This document shows, piece by piece, positions 17,132 through 25,880 of a stretch of 64,000 nucleotides of DNA; position 1 is the first letter of the stretch, and each line of letters opens with the position of its first letter. This DNA is from Roseivirga sp. (lineage in GTDB: Bacteria > Bacteroidota > Bacteroidia > Cytophagales > Cyclobacteriaceae), in assembly GCA_021404565.1 (NCBI GenBank), contig JAAWWF010000011.1:1-64000 (forward strand). The letters are read 5' to 3'. Made by a program: the position numbers and the translations under genes. A model generated the notes under the pieces. It saw only the letters and a program-made list of their open reading frames with translations. It was not told the DNA's origin and ran no database searches.

Positions 17132-17950
17132 ATGTCTATTCACAAGTCTGAGATTAAGAAAATAACCACCCACCAGCTTCAGGCCATGAAAGATCGGGGT
17201 GAGAAGATTTCGATGCTCACTGCCTATGATTATTCTATGGCCAGTCTGATTGACGGGGCCGGAGTGGATATCATTCTGGTGGGAGACTCTGCTTCCAATG
17301 TCATGGCAGGTCATGAAACAACACTGCCGATTACTCTGGATCAGATGATCTATCATGCCAGCTCTGTCATCAGGGCGGTAAACCGTGCCTTCGTGGTTGT
17401 GGATATACCATTTGGCTCTTACCAGGGGAATTCTTCAGAGGCACTGCGCTCTGCGATCAGGATTATGAAAGAGTCTGGTGCCCATAGTGTAAAAATGGAA
17501 GGTGGCGCAGAGATTAAAGAATCCATTGTAAGGGTGTTGAGTGCCGGAGTACCGGTTATGGGGCATCTGGGACTGACCCCGCAGTCTATCTACAAGTTTG
17601 GTACCTATTCCGTGAGGGCTAAGGAAGAAGATGAGGCCAACAAGCTCATCGAGGACGCGAAAATTCTCGAAGAATGCGGCTGCTTTGGTATTGTACTGGA
17701 GAAGATTCCCGCCTCACTGGCCAAAAGAGTGGCCGAAGAAGTGCGCATTCCTATCATCGGTATAGGGGCCGGACCACATGTGGATGGACAGGTGCTGGTG
17801 ATGCACGATATGCTCGGTATTACCAAAGAGTTCAAACCCAGATTCCTTCGTCAGTATGCCGATGTAGGTAGTATTGTAAACAAGGCTGTGGAGGATTATA
17901 TAAGGGATGTTAAGAGCTCTGACTTCCCCAATGAAAAAGAAAGCTACTGA
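17132..17950 (+). CDS. panB: 3-methyl-2-oxobutanoate hydroxymethyltransferase PanB
   Basis: PanB transfers a hydroxymethyl group from 5,10-methylene-THF to alpha-ketoisovalerate, giving ketopantoate for pantothenate and CoA synthesis. The start at 17132 ([16 protein letters not shown]) gives 272 residues, the usual family length; the longer frame from 17066 adds 22 residues not expected in PanB. Visible signatures are [30 protein letters not shown] (substrate and Mg site), VKMEGG and [18 protein letters not shown]. It is not next to panC or panD. The following gene, icd, has its own likely promoter. Confidence 0.95.
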   Translation: MSIHKSEIKKITTHQLQAMKDRGEKISMLTAYDYSMASLIDGAGVDIILVGDSASNVMAGHETTLPITLDQMIYHASSVIRAVNRAFVVVDIPFGSYQGNSSEALRSAIRIMKESGAHSVKMEGGAEIKESIVRVLSAGVPVMGHLGLTPQSIYKFGTYSVRAKEEDEANKLIEDAKILEECGCFGIVLEKIPASLAKRVAEEVRIPIIGIGAGPHVDGQVLVMHDMLGITKEFKPRFLRQYADVGSIVNKAVEDYIRDVKSSDFPNEKESY

Positions 17951-17993
17951 CCGATTTCATTCGTTTGCTGCGTGAAAACGGCATTTGCTGAAA

Positions 17994-18022
17994 TTGTTCC
18001 CCGCAATAATTTGTTACCTTAG
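17994..18022 (+). promoter_or_regulatory. Candidate promoter of icd
   Basis: TTG (17994-17996) and TACCTTAG (18015-18022) are 18 bp apart, close to the Bacteroidota TTTG/TAnnTTTG pattern. The last bases of the -7 element deviate from consensus. Confidence 0.3.
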
Positions 18023-18064
18023 CGTTGCGAAATCGCAGAGTGAAATAAATAACTGTTACAGATA

Positions 18065-19291
18065 ATGAGCGAACAAAAAATAACTATAGAAAACGGGGTG
18101 TTGAATGTCCCCGATAACCCTACGGTTCCTTTCATCGAAGGTGATGGAATCGGGGTTGATATCTGGCCTGCAGCTCAGCATGTGCTGGATAATGCCGTTG
18201 CCAAGGCATATAATGGTGGCAAGTCAATTGTGTGGAAAGAAGTATTGGCCGGAGAGAAAGCATTTGATGCTACCGGAGAGTGGATGCCTGCTGCTACATT
18301 GGATGCTTTCAGAGAATATTTGGTAGGTATTAAAGGACCATTGACCACACCCGTTGGTGGTGGTATTCGCTCACTGAATGTGGCCCTGAGACAAGAACTC
18401 GATCTCTACTCTTGCGTGAGACCGGTAAGATGGTTTGAAGGAACTCCTTCTCCGGTAAAAGAACCCGGAAAATGCGATATGGTGATCTTCCGTGAAAACA
18501 CCGAGGACATTTATGCCGGAATCGAATTTGAAAAAGGAACTCCTGAAGCAGATAAATTTGCCTCATTGGTAAAACAGAACTTCCCTGATATGTTTAAGAA
18601 GGTGAGATTCCCGGGTTCTGCCGGTTACGGTATAAAGCCTGTTTCTGAAGAAGGAACTCACAGATTGGTAAAGGGAGCTATCGATTATGCTTTTGCTCAA
18701 AAGCGTGATAGTGTTACCCTGGTACACAAAGGAAACATCATGAAGTTTACCGAAGGTGCCTTCAAATCCTGGGGATATGAACTTGCCAAAGATGCATATG
18801 GCGCGGTGGATTACGAAGGTGGTCCATGGCAGGTAATTGAGAAGGACGGACATAGAGTGATCATCAAAGATGTGATAGCTGATGCCTTCTTACAGCAGAT
18901 TTTATTAAGACCTGCTGAGTATTCTGTGATTGCCACATTGAACCTGAATGGTGACTACGTGTCTGATGCACTTGCAGCCATAGTAGGTGGTATTGGTATC
19001 GCTCCCGGAGCTAATATTAATTACAGCACAGGTACTGCAATTTTTGAAGCTACTCACGGTACCGCTCCTAAATATGCTGGTCAGGACAAAGTGAACCCCG
19101 GTTCGGTGATCCTTTCTGGTGCTATGATGCTTGAGTACTTCGGATGGCAGGAAGCTGCCGATCTGATCTACAAAGGCCTGGAGGCAGCAATTGCTTCAAA
19201 AAGAGTGACTTATGATTTTGAACGTCTGATGGACGATGCTGAACTTCTCAAATGCTCTGAGTTCGGGGCTGAGATTGTGAAGAATATGTAA
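18065..19291 (+). CDS. icd: Isocitrate dehydrogenase, NADP-dependent
   Basis: This 408-residue TCA-cycle enzyme oxidises isocitrate to 2-oxoglutarate and CO2. It aligns by eye with the E. coli-type homodimeric enzyme. Substrate residues are in [14 protein letters not shown] and CVRPVRW, catalysis in [17 protein letters not shown] and [16 protein letters not shown], and the coenzyme loop is [15 protein letters not shown]. The Lys-Tyr of APKYAG are the residues that bind the 2'-phosphate in E. coli, which supports NADP use. It is a single gene closed by its own terminator. Confidence 0.96.
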   Translation: MSEQKITIENGVLNVPDNPTVPFIEGDGIGVDIWPAAQHVLDNAVAKAYNGGKSIVWKEVLAGEKAFDATGEWMPAATLDAFREYLVGIKGPLTTPVGGGIRSLNVALRQELDLYSCVRPVRWFEGTPSPVKEPGKCDMVIFRENTEDIYAGIEFEKGTPEADKFASLVKQNFPDMFKKVRFPGSAGYGIKPVSEEGTHRLVKGAIDYAFAQKRDSVTLVHKGNIMKFTEGAFKSWGYELAKDAYGAVDYEGGPWQVIEKDGHRVIIKDVIADAFLQQILLRPAEYSVIATLNLNGDYVSDALAAIVGGIGIAPGANINYSTGTAIFEATHGTAPKYAGQDKVNPGSVILSGAMMLEYFGWQEAADLIYKGLEAAIASKRVTYDFERLMDDAELLKCSEFGAEIVKNM

Positions 19292-19293
19292 AC

Positions 19294-19353
19294 AAAAGGC
19301 CCCGTGCTCCTGCGCTGAAGTTTTGGTGTAGGTGTATGGGGCTTTCTCTTTTT
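19294..19353 (+). terminator. Intrinsic terminator after icd
   Basis: AAAAGGCCCC (from 19294) pairs with GGGGCTTT (19338-19345) around an imperfect loop, and CTCTTTTTT follows. It separates icd from the LON-domain gene. Confidence 0.65.
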
Positions 19354-19373
19354 ACAGGTTGCTTTGAGCCTCT

Positions 19374-20006
19374 ATGGATAGCTTTATTCCATTCTTTCCA
19401 CTAAAACTGGTTGCCTTCCCGGGAGAGCAACTTAACCTCCATATTTTCGAGCCAAGGTACAAGCAATTGACACGCGAATGCCTGGATGAGGGAAAGACCT
19501 TTGGGATTCCTGTATACCACAAAAACGAGATTCTGGATTTTGGTACCGAAATGCAGATTACCCGGCTTGTACGTACTTACCCTACCGGTGAGATGGACGT
19601 CAACACCGTTGGATTAAGAGCTTTCAAAATTCATTCTTTTGAAGAGCAAGTTAAGGGTAAGTTGTATGCCGGTGGTAAGGTAAGCTTTCTGGAAAACAAG
19701 ATGGATGGAGTCGGAGAAGACTTCATGCGTTTGAGAAAACTGGTAAAGCAGCTAATTAGCCTGATCAGCATGGAGGAAAAGCTGGACGTGGATGTGATGA
19801 CCCATTCATTTGAAATGGCGCACAAAATGGGGTTATCTTTGGAACAGGAATATGACCTGCTACAGATGACTCGTGAATCACAGCGCCAGGAGTATATGAT
19901 CAATCATCTGGAAAGAGCGCTGCCGATTGTGATGGAAATGGAGCAGGCCAAAGAGAAGATCAGGATGAACGGACATTTCAAACACCTCGATCCGCTGAAC
20001 TTTTAA
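19374..20006 (+). CDS. LON peptidase substrate-binding domain protein
   Basis: This 210-residue protein consists only of the LON N-terminal (LONSB) domain. FIPFFPLKLVAFPGEQLNLHIFEPRY is the conserved first beta region, followed by a helical tail. It has no AAA ATPase or Ser-Lys protease domain, so it is a stand-alone member like those found in many Bacteroidota. It may bind substrates or modulate Lon, but this is inference. It lies 2 bp before nuoA on the same strand, and so is probably co-transcribed with nuoABCD. Confidence 0.88.
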   Translation: MDSFIPFFPLKLVAFPGEQLNLHIFEPRYKQLTRECLDEGKTFGIPVYHKNEILDFGTEMQITRLVRTYPTGEMDVNTVGLRAFKIHSFEEQVKGKLYAGGKVSFLENKMDGVGEDFMRLRKLVKQLISLISMEEKLDVDVMTHSFEMAHKMGLSLEQEYDLLQMTRESQRQEYMINHLERALPIVMEMEQAKEKIRMNGHFKHLDPLNF

Positions 20007-20008
20007 TT

Positions 20009-20476
20009 ATGATAGAGCCGGAACTTACGGAATTTGGTACCATCCTTATTTTTATTTTCGGAGCCCTCACTTTTGTGGTAGTAGGGCTTACTGCGGCTAA
20101 GCTCATTCGGCCTGACAGGCCCAACTACGAGAAACTTACTACCTACGAATCTGGCGAAGACACTATTGGCAGTGCCTGGGGTCAGTTCAATATGAAATTT
20201 TATATAGTGGCGCTGATCTTTCTTCTGTTTGAAGTGGAGATACTGTACCTCTTTCCCTGGGGAGTGATTTTCGGAGACAAAGAATTAATTGAAGCAACAG
20301 ATTGGGTCTGGGCACGCTTTGCCCTGGTTGAGATGTTTGTTTTCATCATAGTACTGGCACTCGGGCTGGTTTATGCCTGGAGAAAAGGCTTTTTGGATTG
20401 GGTGAAACCAATTCAGAAAACCAGCGATTACCAATCTAAAATCCCGACAGAGGCCTATAAACATCTTCAAAACTAA
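20009..20476 (+). CDS. nuoA: NADH-quinone oxidoreductase subunit A
   Basis: NuoA is a small membrane subunit of respiratory complex I near the quinone site. This 155-residue protein has three transmembrane helices (about 10-32, 68-90 and 103-125). It carries the family signatures [20 protein letters not shown], with the conserved acidic loop, and [15 protein letters not shown] in the second helix. The terminal TAA is followed directly by the nuoB ATG. It is the first of four contiguous nuo genes. Confidence 0.95.
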   Translation: MIEPELTEFGTILIFIFGALTFVVVGLTAAKLIRPDRPNYEKLTTYESGEDTIGSAWGQFNMKFYIVALIFLLFEVEILYLFPWGVIFGDKELIEATDWVWARFALVEMFVFIIVLALGLVYAWRKGFLDWVKPIQKTSDYQSKIPTEAYKHLQN

Positions 20477-20997
20477 TGGGGTTGCTCGATCAGAAACTAG
20501 GACAGGGAGGTATTATCATCTCCAAACTGGAAGACCTTATTAACTGGGCCAGGTTGTCGTCTATGTGGCCCATGGGCTTTGGTACGGCCTGCTGTGCCAT
20601 TGAATTTATGAGCGCCCAGGCGACCCCTTATGATCTGGACCGATTTGGTATTATTCCACGGGCTAGCCCCAGGCAATCGGATGTGATGATCGTGGCAGGT
20701 ACGGTTACTTTCAAAATGGCAGACCGAGTTCGCAGGCTCTATGAGCAAATGGCAGAGCCACGCTATGTCATTTCCATGGGCTCTTGCTCAAACTGTGGCG
20801 GACCTTATTGGGAGCATGGGTACCATGTCGTCAAAGGGGTCGACAGAATTATTCCGGTGGATGTTTATGTGCCAGGCTGCCCGCCACGGCCCGAAGCGCT
20901 GATTGGCGGACTGATGAAACTCCAGGAAAAGATCAAAGGAGAGAGTATTGTGGCCCCAAAGCTGATTGAAAATCTGATGGCTAAAGAGAAAGGGTGA
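20476..20997 (+). CDS. nuoB: NADH-quinone oxidoreductase subunit B
   Basis: NuoB carries the terminal 4Fe-4S cluster N2 that reduces quinone. The 173-residue protein has the tandem cysteines in [12 protein letters not shown] (C39, C40), [10 protein letters not shown] (C104) and [11 protein letters not shown] (C135), so all four ligands are present. Its start overlaps the nuoA stop by one nucleotide and its end overlaps nuoC by four. The family length is normal and nothing suggests decay. Confidence 0.96.
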   Translation: MGLLDQKLGQGGIIISKLEDLINWARLSSMWPMGFGTACCAIEFMSAQATPYDLDRFGIIPRASPRQSDVMIVAGTVTFKMADRVRRLYEQMAEPRYVISMGSCSNCGGPYWEHGYHVVKGVDRIIPVDVYVPGCPPRPEALIGGLMKLQEKIKGESIVAPKLIENLMAKEKG

Positions 20998-21482
20998 TGA
21001 TATTTGAAGAGCTGATTAATCATATTAAATCAAATATCGGAGAAGACTTCATCGAAGGGCTTGATGAGCAATGCAGCCCGAAGGCTGTTGTTGTGAGCGC
21101 TGAGAAGCTGCTAAGGCTGATGGGTTTTCTTCATGCTGATAAAGAATGTTATTTCGATAGTCTGTCCTGTATTACCGGGCTGGACAATGGTGTAGAAAAA
21201 GCCTCTATGGAGGTGATCTATAATCTTTACTCGATCCCCTATAATCATCATCTAACGGTGAAAGTAAACCTCGGCAGGGCTAAGCCTGAAATCGACTCAG
21301 TTACATCCGTATGGAAAGCAGCGGATTGGCATGAGCGTGAAGCTTACGATCTTCTGGGTATTCATTTTGAAGGACATCCGGATTTAAGAAGAATTTTACT
21401 TCCTGCCGACTGGGAAGGACATCCTCTGCGAAAAGACTACAAGCATCAGGAGTACTATCGTGGAATCAAAGTAGAGTACTAG
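20994..21482 (+). CDS. nuoC: NADH-quinone oxidoreductase subunit C
   Basis: NuoC is a peripheral-arm subunit that docks next to NuoD and the quinone site. The 162-residue protein contains [36 protein letters not shown], the family's best signature (cited in two parts: [14 protein letters not shown] and [10 protein letters not shown]), then [11 protein letters not shown]. It begins in the ATGA overlap with nuoB, and its TAG stop abuts the GTG start of nuoD. It is separate from NuoD, not fused as in E. coli. Confidence 0.95.
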   Translation: MMIFEELINHIKSNIGEDFIEGLDEQCSPKAVVVSAEKLLRLMGFLHADKECYFDSLSCITGLDNGVEKASMEVIYNLYSIPYNHHLTVKVNLGRAKPEIDSVTSVWKAADWHEREAYDLLGIHFEGHPDLRRILLPADWEGHPLRKDYKHQEYYRGIKVEY

Positions 21483-22700
21483 GTGGCCAACGAAGTTCAA
21501 TACATATTCGATCAGAAAAACCTGAGTAAATCAGAGCCTCAGAAGTACAGGGAAGAAGACCTGCGCAGAGAGGAGATGATCATCAATATTGGCCCGCAGC
21601 ATCCTTCTACGCATGGAGTACTGCGCCTGGAGGTTGTGGCCAGTGGGGAAGAGGTTGTGGAGGTAATTCCCCATTTGGGTTATCTCCATCGCTGTTTCGA
21701 AAAGCATGCCGAAAGCTTGCCTTTCAATCAGACGCTGCCCTTTGTAGATCGCATGGACTACCTGGCGGCTATGAACTCTGAGCATGCCTTTGCGATGGGT
21801 GTGGAGCGTATGATGGGAATTGAAGATAAAATACCCAAAAGGGTAGAGTACATTCGGGTGGTTGTGGCAGAGCTCAATCGGCTGGCATCACACTTTGTGG
21901 CACTGGGTAGTTATGGTATGGACATTGGTGCGGTAACTGCCTTCTTCTGGATGGTTCGCGATCGTGAGCATATTCTCAGGCTTCTGGAATGGGCCTCTGG
22001 CGCCCGTATGCTGTATAACTATATTTGGGTAGGTGGCTTGTTCTACGACCTTCCTATAGGCTTCGAGGAGCGGTGTAAAGAGTTTGTGAAGTACCTGAAA
22101 CCAAAGCTCAAAGAATTTGAGCAGGTGGTAATGGAGAATAAGATTTTTGTAGATCGTACAGCCAATGTGGGAGTGCTGCCGCTTGACCTGGCGATCAACT
22201 ATGGCATTTCCGGACCCATGCTGCGAGGTTCGGGCCTGAAATACGATTTGAGGCGTGCTGATGGCTACTCTGTGTATCCTGAGCTTGATTTTGAAGTGCC
22301 GGTAGGAAAAGGCGAGGTAGGTACCACCGGTGATTGCTGGGACCGCACCTGGGTGCGTGTGTGCGAATGTTATGAGTCTATCCGGATCATAGAACAATCA
22401 CTGGAACGACTTACGGGCGATCTGAAACGTACCAGGGACTTTGATCCACGGGAAATGGTGCCAAAGAAGATCAGACCAAAAGCACAAGACCTCTACGTAA
22501 GGGCAGAAAACCCAAAGGGCGAAACCGGCTTTTTCTTTCGGGCCGATGGCCGATCAGATATTCCGTTCCGCTGCAAGGCCCGGGGGGCGAGTTTTACCAA
22601 CCTTTCCATTATCAACGAACTGGCCAAAGGAAGCCTGATTGCCGATTTGATTGCAATTTTCGGCTCAATTGATATTGTGCTTGGAGAAGTAGACCGTTGA
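21483..22700 (+). CDS. nuoD: NADH-quinone oxidoreductase subunit D
   Basis: NuoD forms the quinone-binding pocket with NuoB and derives from the hydrogenase large subunit. The 405-residue protein shows [17 protein letters not shown] with the quinone-facing histidine, [12 protein letters not shown], and the C-terminal [38 protein letters not shown] region (key words [19 protein letters not shown]). The start is GTG at 21483, immediately after the nuoC stop; no ATG fits better. No nuoE follows: the next gene is on the opposite strand after a repeat-rich spacer. Confidence 0.95.
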   Translation: MANEVQYIFDQKNLSKSEPQKYREEDLRREEMIINIGPQHPSTHGVLRLEVVASGEEVVEVIPHLGYLHRCFEKHAESLPFNQTLPFVDRMDYLAAMNSEHAFAMGVERMMGIEDKIPKRVEYIRVVVAELNRLASHFVALGSYGMDIGAVTAFFWMVRDREHILRLLEWASGARMLYNYIWVGGLFYDLPIGFEERCKEFVKYLKPKLKEFEQVVMENKIFVDRTANVGVLPLDLAINYGISGPMLRGSGLKYDLRRADGYSVYPELDFEVPVGKGEVGTTGDCWDRTWVRVCECYESIRIIEQSLERLTGDLKRTRDFDPREMVPKKIRPKAQDLYVRAENPKGETGFFFRADGRSDIPFRCKARGASFTNLSIINELAKGSLIADLIAIFGSIDIVLGEVDR

Positions 22701-22800
22701 CATTGAAATGTTGAATGTTGAATTGCGAATTGTGGGTGTTGAATTATGAATGTTGAATTAATAAATTCAGCATTTACCCTTTAACATTCACCATTATTCC
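22701..22800. repeat. Repeat-rich spacer of TGTTGAAT words
   Basis: The spacer between nuoD and the convergent SH3/TPR gene contains several copies of TGTTGAAT or GTTGAATT (about 22708-22758). It ends in the partly complementary AATTCAGCATTTACCC and TTTAACATTCACC, so it can fold into a long imperfect stem. The same words flank the convergent pair at 6960-7002. Confidence 0.5.
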
Positions 22801-22802
22801 CG

Positions 22803-23540
22803 TCAGGGAAGCGGTTTGATATTATTCTCTCTCACAAAGGCGCGCCCTTCCTTCCACTTAATTTCCACCCAAATGTCTTGCTGGCTGAGGATTTCCACTT
22901 TGTGGCCTTCTCCCACTACTTCCACCAGGTCAGAGCCTGCAGAAGGTCCGGTCATAAGGTAAGCATTGGTGCTGGAGATAATGCCTTTGTGCTTGATGCC
23001 AGAGAAGTTGGTGAGGTAAAGGCCTATGACCAGGATGAGTACGAGGGCTACTCCCAATGTAGGGGCAGCTTTGTTGTGCTTCTTTTTCTGTCGATAGATC
23101 ATAGAAAGTATCAGCAGTCCCAGTGCTGCAAAAACAGCCACAAACAATAGTCGATATCGGTTGTAGAATTTGAGAAGGTAGTCGAGGTTACTGGCCTCAT
23201 AGCCTTCAAGATCTTTGGTGGCCGCCAGATCCCGCATTTTTGTCAGCGCTTTTTCGTCTGAGGTAATGCTGTAATAATTATTTAAATGGTAGAGGGCTTC
23301 TCCGAAATTCTCGAGGCCTTCGTTAATATAGGCCATCTTCAGCAGCATAGCGGGCGATGCTTTCCCGGTAGATTCAAGAATGTCTTCATACACGGCCAGG
23401 GACTCAGTGTATTTTTTTGACAGGAAAAGCGAGTCGGCAGTATTAAGTTTGCTTGTAACTGACTGACTTTGAGCTAATTGAGTTCCTGTTAAAAAGAGGA
23501 TGAAAATGTATTTAAGAATTTTGGAATCAGGGTTTTGCAT
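22803..23540 (-). CDS. TPR, transmembrane and SH3-domain protein (BatE-like)
   Basis: This 245-residue protein has an N-terminal signal segment (YIFILFLTGTQLAQSQ) and TPR-like helices in residues 25-110, including LNTADSLFLSKKYTESLAVYEDIL. Two hydrophobic helices follow (about 130-147 and 160-178), then a bacterial SH3 domain (about 190-245) with NAYLMTGPSAGSDLVEVV and WVEIKWKEGRAFVRENNI. This layout matches BatE-like proteins of Bacteroidota. In those, BatE belongs to the aerotolerance operon, but no BatA-D gene is present here, so the assignment is to architecture only. Confidence 0.75.
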   Translation of the reverse strand: MQNPDSKILKYIFILFLTGTQLAQSQSVTSKLNTADSLFLSKKYTESLAVYEDILESTGKASPAMLLKMAYINEGLENFGEALYHLNNYYSITSDEKALTKMRDLAATKDLEGYEASNLDYLLKFYNRYRLLFVAVFAALGLLILSMIYRQKKKHNKAAPTLGVALVLILVIGLYLTNFSGIKHKGIISSTNAYLMTGPSAGSDLVEVVGEGHKVEILSQQDIWVEIKWKEGRAFVRENNIKPLP

Positions 23541-23564
23541 TTTGTTTTTTACCTCTTACATTTG
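23534..23564 (+). promoter_or_regulatory. Promoter of tRNA-Lys
   Basis: TTTG (23534-23537) and TACATTTG (23557-23564) are separated by 19 bp and match the Bacteroidota sigma consensus TTTG-N(17-23)-TAnnTTTG exactly. Transcription would start near 23571, about 40 nt before the tRNA. It overlaps the 5' end of the divergent SH3/TPR gene. Confidence 0.7.
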
Positions 23565-23611
23565 CACTCGCAATTAAGGAAAACGGACTTAATCGCCCAA
23601 ATAAAAAAGTT

Positions 23612-23684
23612 GATCTGGTAGCTCAGCTGGTAGAGCATCTCCCTTTTAAGGAGAGGGTCCTGGGTTCGAACCCCAGCCAGATCA
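23612..23684 (+). tRNA. tRNA-Lys, anticodon TTT
   Basis: A 73-base cloverleaf folds without mismatch in the main stems: acceptor GATCTGG/CCAGATC, D stem GCTC/GAGC, anticodon stem TCTCC/GGAGA with loop CTTTTAA (anticodon TTT at 23645-23647), and T arm CTGGG-TTCGAAC-CCCAG. The discriminator base is A and CCA is not encoded. It has its own promoter and terminator and so is a single transcription unit. Confidence 0.97.
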
Positions 23685-23694
23685 CTTCTTCAGA

Positions 23695-23722
23695 AGCCCC
23701 GACATTTGTCAGGGCTTTTTTT
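23695..23722 (+). terminator. Intrinsic terminator after tRNA-Lys
   Basis: AGCCC-c-GACA-TT-TGTC-a-GGGCT forms a 9-bp stem with one internal mismatch, directly followed by a run of T. It begins 11 bp after the tRNA. Confidence 0.85.
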
Positions 23723-24071
23723 GTGCCTTTTACTGCAAGTCCCCGAAGATAGAAAGGCCCTGTTCAGTTCCTTTACCTTTTGCATTTTTTAACAATTTTC
23801 AACCAGACTCTTTGGGTCTGGGCCAATGAGTAATTGTGCCAGCCGTCTTGTATTTGGTTTTGGCACAGCTCCTGGGTTTTGGCTTTTCGATCTAATCGCT
23901 CTATAAGGTAAGGGGCTCGTTTTGTTCTGATTGCCGGTCCTGGTCGCCAGAGCCCTCGCATATCCATGTGATATTTGCCTGCTTTGCTTCAAAAAGCACC
24001 AGTTTTACTGCAGGTTTTACGCCCTTTTCTGGCGCTCTCCGTTTATTCGACTGTCGATTAAAATATCAGCC
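23723..24071. other. Non-coding spacer between tRNA-Lys and the NHL-repeat gene
   Basis: I see no credible gene in this 349-bp stretch; short minus-strand reading frames here have no family features. It holds two stem-loops: CCAGAC/GTCTGG (23803-23821) and TGTGCCA/TGGCACA (23835-23867). A TACCTTTTG element near 23773-23781 could be a weak promoter. The downstream gene's own promoter was not identified. Confidence 0.5.
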
Positions 24072-25295
24072 ATGAAATCAGCGCTTACTCCTTTTGTAGT
24101 CATTTTGGGTCTCTTTCTATCCCTCAATTCACAAGCACAATCCCCGAAATTTGAAGTAAACGTCAGCTCCTTTACTGATACCCTCATAGGTCGGGTAGGG
24201 GAGATTGACCGTGATGTGATCGGCAACCTCTTTGTGGCTGACTTTGGAGAAAAAGTTTGGAAGATTTCTCCTTTAGGCGAAGTGGAGGTGTTTACCAATA
24301 CGATGTATGGATCTTCCGGCAACGCCCTGGATGCTCAGGGAAATTTGTTTCAGGCACAGTACTATGGCAATACCATTGTGAAGGTTAACCGATATACACG
24401 GGAGGTGTCAGAGGTGGCGCATAAAGGGCTGGTAGGGCCGGTAGGTCTTGCATTTCTCAACAACGAGCTCTATGTGTGCAATTGTAATAACAATACCATC
24501 GCCAAAGTAGAGAAAACAGGCGAGGTAACTCAGGTGGCTAGTGGCCCACTCTTTAATTGCCCGAATGGTCTGATTGCAGGTCGGGATGGTAATCTCTATG
24601 TCGTTAATTATCGCAATCCGAATATTGTGAAGGTAGATGCAGCGGGAACGGCCACACTTTTTGCCAAACTGCCTGCTACTTCTGGGGGGCACATTACTGA
24701 GTTGAAAGGAAATTTTTTTGTGACCAGTTTTTTCGATCATAAAATATTCAAGGTATCGGGCGATGGTAAGGTTACGCACTTTGCTGGTACCGGGGTAGCC
24801 GGAGTAAAAAATGGTAAGGGGCTCGAGTCTCAGTTTATCAACCCGAACGGGATTGTCGCAACAAACGGAAGCCTTTTCGTAAATGATAAAATTCCCGGCC
24901 CCGGTGGCCAGGGCTGGCGAACCGTAATCCGGAGAATTTCATTCCCTGATTTTAGTGCGGTGATCAGCCGGGCGCTAGCTTCGGGAGGGCTTAAGCAGGT
25001 TGAAACCGTGTATAAGGCTTATAAAGAGAGTTCTTTCTTTAAAAATGATCGCACGGAAGGCGAGATGAATTTCCTGGCCTATGGTCAGCTTACCAGCGGG
25101 CAGCATGATATAGCAATAGGACTGTTTAAACTCAATGCTGATTCTTATCCTGAATCCTTCAATACCTGGGATAGCCTGGCTGAAGGCTATCTTACTAAAG
25201 GTGATAAAAAGAACGCGCGAAAATACTATAAGAAATCCCTCGAGCTTAATCCTCAGAATACCAATGCTGCCGAGAAGCTGAAGGAACTTCAATAA
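24072..25295 (+). CDS. Secreted NHL-repeat beta-propeller protein with C-terminal TPR
   Basis: Starting at ATG 24072 gives 407 residues and places the signal peptide MKSALTPFVVILGLFLSLNSQAQ first; the longer frame from 23931 would prepend 47 non-conserved residues. Repeats of the NHL/SMP-30 type run from about residue 30 to 290, e.g. GNALDAQGNLFQAQYYGNTI and NGLIAGRDGNLYVVNYRNPN. The C-terminus has TPR units ending GDKKNARKYYKKSLELNPQN. It is probably a periplasmic or surface propeller. Enzyme activity (lactonase, lyase) is not shown by any motif. Function unknown. Confidence 0.85.
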   Translation: MKSALTPFVVILGLFLSLNSQAQSPKFEVNVSSFTDTLIGRVGEIDRDVIGNLFVADFGEKVWKISPLGEVEVFTNTMYGSSGNALDAQGNLFQAQYYGNTIVKVNRYTREVSEVAHKGLVGPVGLAFLNNELYVCNCNNNTIAKVEKTGEVTQVASGPLFNCPNGLIAGRDGNLYVVNYRNPNIVKVDAAGTATLFAKLPATSGGHITELKGNFFVTSFFDHKIFKVSGDGKVTHFAGTGVAGVKNGKGLESQFINPNGIVATNGSLFVNDKIPGPGGQGWRTVIRRISFPDFSAVISRALASGGLKQVETVYKAYKESSFFKNDRTEGEMNFLAYGQLTSGQHDIAIGLFKLNADSYPESFNTWDSLAEGYLTKGDKKNARKYYKKSLELNPQNTNAAEKLKELQ

Positions 25296-25486
25296 AAAGG
25301 AGTTTGCTCTGAGAACTTTTAAAGCTGAAGATTAACCTCCAATTGAAGGCTGTTTTTTAGCAGTGCTTTCCTGTGTCGGATGTCGTGGTATCCCTCGTTT
25401 AGCGTTTCAAATTAGGTCATTTTTCCTATACATCACTTTTCTGGCTTTCCTGTACTGTCTGTAAATTAGAGTGCTGATTAGTTCTG

Positions 25487-25526
25487 CAATTAGGAAATAA
25501 ATAATTTTAACTCTACATTTAGGAAA
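25487..25526. promoter_or_regulatory. Paired direct repeat before array A (candidate PadR operator)
   Basis: CAATTAGGAAA (25487-25497) and CATTTAGGAAA (25516-25526) are near-identical words 29 bp apart, each followed by A/T-rich TAA runs. The second overlaps TACATTTA (25514-25521), a plausible -7 element, and continues AACTAATAAATCT towards the padR start. The same tail AAAC-AATAAATCT occurs before the padR of array B. Confidence 0.5.
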
Positions 25527-25544
25527 CTAATAAATCTGATTACT

Positions 25545-25880
25545 ATGAAAGGTACTTACCTGGGGGAGTTCGAAGAGATTGTACTTCTCACTATTGGCGT
25601 ACTGCAGGGAGATGCTTATGGCGTGGCTATTAAGCTGGAAATAGAAAAACGCACCGAGCGTAAACCGAGCATTGGTGCTTTACATTCGGCACTCAGTCGG
25701 CTGGAAGATAAAGGCTTTATAGAATCTCGTGAAGGAGGTGCCACAAAGTCGCGTGGAGGAAGAAGAAAACGCTATTATACGATTACCGCAGCAGGTAAAC
25801 GCACGCTTGTAAAAGCCAATGAATTGAGGAATGAGCTCTTTAATCTTATTCCGAACCTATCTTTTTACGGTTTGAATTAA
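25545..25880 (+). CDS. PadR family regulator of permease array A
   Basis: This 111-residue winged-helix protein has LGEFEEIVLLTIGVL as its first helix, DAYGVAIKLEIEK, HSALSRLEDKGFIESREGG and the wing RGGRRKRYYTITAAGK. It is clearly a paralogue of the PadR at 43557 (shared MKGT-LGEFEE, SRLEDKGF-type and GGATK-RGGR words). The stop and the next start share TAATG, so the regulator and first permease are translationally coupled. It probably controls the five-gene operon and itself. The ligand or stress sensed is unknown. Confidence 0.93.
   Translation: MKGTYLGEFEEIVLLTIGVLQGDAYGVAIKLEIEKRTERKPSIGALHSALSRLEDKGFIESREGGATKSRGGRRKRYYTITAAGKRTLVKANELRNELFNLIPNLSFYGLN

Noticed and set aside
23773-23992. 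Two overlapping 64-67-codon minus-strand frames in the spacer after tRNA-Lys
   Set aside because: Low-complexity basic translation, no start context, no homologous words; treated as non-coding.
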